Origin: Phycisphaerae bacterium
Lineage (GTDB): Bacteria; Planctomycetota; Phycisphaerae; Phycisphaerales; SM1A02
Length of the DNA stretch: 7,241 bases
Assembly: GCA_030432455.1 (NCBI GenBank)
Contig: JAUIHC010000149.1
Coordinates: forward strand, 1 to 7,241
Direction: 5' to 3'
Shown here: positions 6,737 to 7,241 of the stretch, in pieces
Layout of the letters: each line of letters opens with the position of its first letter
Numbering within the stretch: the first letter of the stretch is position 1
Position numbers and translations under genes: made by a program
Notes under the pieces: model-generated
Seen by the model: only the letters and a program-made list of their open reading frames with translations
Databases searched by the model: none
What the model was told of the DNA's origin: nothing

Positions 6737-6770
6737 CCGCGGGCCCGCCGATGGTTCGGCAGGCCCGCGG
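6737..6770. terminator. Long hairpin between convergent genes, probable bidirectional terminator
   Basis: CCGCGGGCC (6737-6745) pairs perfectly with 6762-6770. After one C/A mismatch the stem continues with GCCGA against TCGGC and closes on a TGGT tetraloop, giving 14 pairs in a 15-step stem. It sits 4 bases after the ModA-ModB stop and 22 bases beyond the isocitrate dehydrogenase stop. No T-run follows on either strand, so it would work by stem strength or protect the 3' ends. Confidence 0.75.
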
Positions 6771-6792
6771 CGTGATCATCCTGCTTGCCGGG

Positions 6793-7241
6793 TCAGGAGG
6801 CGCCCGCGGTCACACCCTCGAGGATGCCGTTGAAGGTCGCGCTCGGACGCATCGCCGCCGCCGCCTTCGCCGGATCGGGGTGGTAGTAGCCGCCGATGTC
6901 CATCGCGACGCCCTGCGCCCCGTTGAGTTCGGCGATGATCGCCTCCTCGTTCGACTCCATCGCCGCGGCCATCGGACCGAAGCGGGCGGCGAGTTCCGCG
7001 TCGTCGGTCTGGCCGGCGAGCGCCTGCGCCCAGTACATTGCGAGGTAGACGTGCGTGCCGCGGTTGTCGAGTTCGCCCGCCCGTCGGCTCGGTGCCCGGT
7101 TCTCCATGAGGTACCGGGTGGTCGCCTCGTCGAGGGTCTTCGCGAGGACCGCGGCCCCGGCGTTGCCGGTCCGATCCGCCAGATGCTCGAAGCTCGCGGC
7201 GAGGGCGAGGAACTCACCGAGCGAGTCCCAGCGGAGATGGT
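6793..7241 (-). CDS. icd: Monomeric NADP-dependent isocitrate dehydrogenase, C-terminal end (5' part outside window)
   Basis: The last 148 residues of an enzyme usually about 740 residues long; the frame is open to the right edge of the window. It oxidatively decarboxylates isocitrate to 2-oxoglutarate with NADP in the TCA cycle. The fragment carries the characteristic C-terminal sequence of the monomeric type: HLRWDSLGEFLALA at the edge, GELDNRGTHVYLAMYWAQAL in the middle, and LNGAQGVAMDIGGYYHPDP followed by MRPSATFNGIL near the end. These do not occur in the homodimeric Icd family. A Met codon at 7107 begins a shorter open frame but is internal, because the homology continues upstream of it. 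The main metal- and substrate-binding residues lie in the missing part, so activity cannot be judged here. It converges on the ModA-ModB gene across the hairpin at 6737-6770. Confidence 0.95.
   Translation of the reverse strand, partial: HLRWDSLGEFLALAASFEHLADRTGNAGAAVLAKTLDEATTRYLMENRAPSRRAGELDNRGTHVYLAMYWAQALAGQTDDAELAARFGPMAAAMESNEEAIIAELNGAQGVAMDIGGYYHPDPAKAAAAMRPSATFNGILEGVTAGAS

Noticed and set aside
1..7241. Search by eye for tRNA, rRNA, CRISPR arrays, transposases, terminal inverted repeats and phage or defence genes
   Set aside because: None found. The window is filled by ordinary-looking chromosomal genes with short intergenic gaps, and no base-composition break is obvious.

Overview
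This is a GC-rich, gene-dense bacterial chromosome segment with five or six intact or partial protein genes, no RNA genes, no CRISPR array and no insertion sequence that I can see. The best taxonomic guess is a planctomycete, perhaps a Phycisphaerae-type lineage. That rests on the secreted protein at 2961-3575, which ends in a PEP-CTERM-like tail (Pro-Gly, hydrophobic stretch, five arginines), and on the mix of neighbours. It is an inference from style, not from a search.

Layout from left to right. (1) 1-1226 (+) is the C-terminal ~45% of phosphoenolpyruvate carboxylase, cut by the window edge. (2) 1256-2914 (+) follows closely and encodes an exported two-domain protein: an endonuclease/exonuclease/phosphatase (EEP) domain joined to an SGNH/GDSL hydrolase domain, with both sets of catalytic motifs present. 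(3) A strong hairpin at 2895-2930 separates it from the convergent gene 2961-3575 (-), a small secreted protein with a PEP-CTERM-like anchor. (4) A 176-bp divergent intergenic region holds a plausible promoter for that gene and a perfect 8+1+8 palindrome. It leads to 3752-5017 (+), a 421-residue protein I do not recognise, with a helix-rich N-terminus. (5) A 215-bp leader with mutually exclusive base-pairing possibilities precedes 5233-6732 (+), a natural fusion of a molybdate/tungstate-type substrate-binding protein (ModA) to its permease (ModB). (6) A second long hairpin at 6737-6770 separates it from the convergent 6793-7241 (-), the C-terminal end of a monomeric NADP-dependent isocitrate dehydrogenase, cut by the right edge.

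The two edge genes are central carbon metabolism: PEP carboxylase makes oxaloacetate, and isocitrate dehydrogenase makes 2-oxoglutarate plus NADPH. The middle is envelope and uptake functions. I see no single pathway joining all of them; only the PEPC and EEP-SGNH genes are close enough on one strand to be co-transcribed. The most interesting items are the two domain fusions (EEP-SGNH, and ModA-ModB with no ModC ATPase gene beside it) and the two regulatory-looking intergenic regions. No database search, structure prediction or folding calculation was run.
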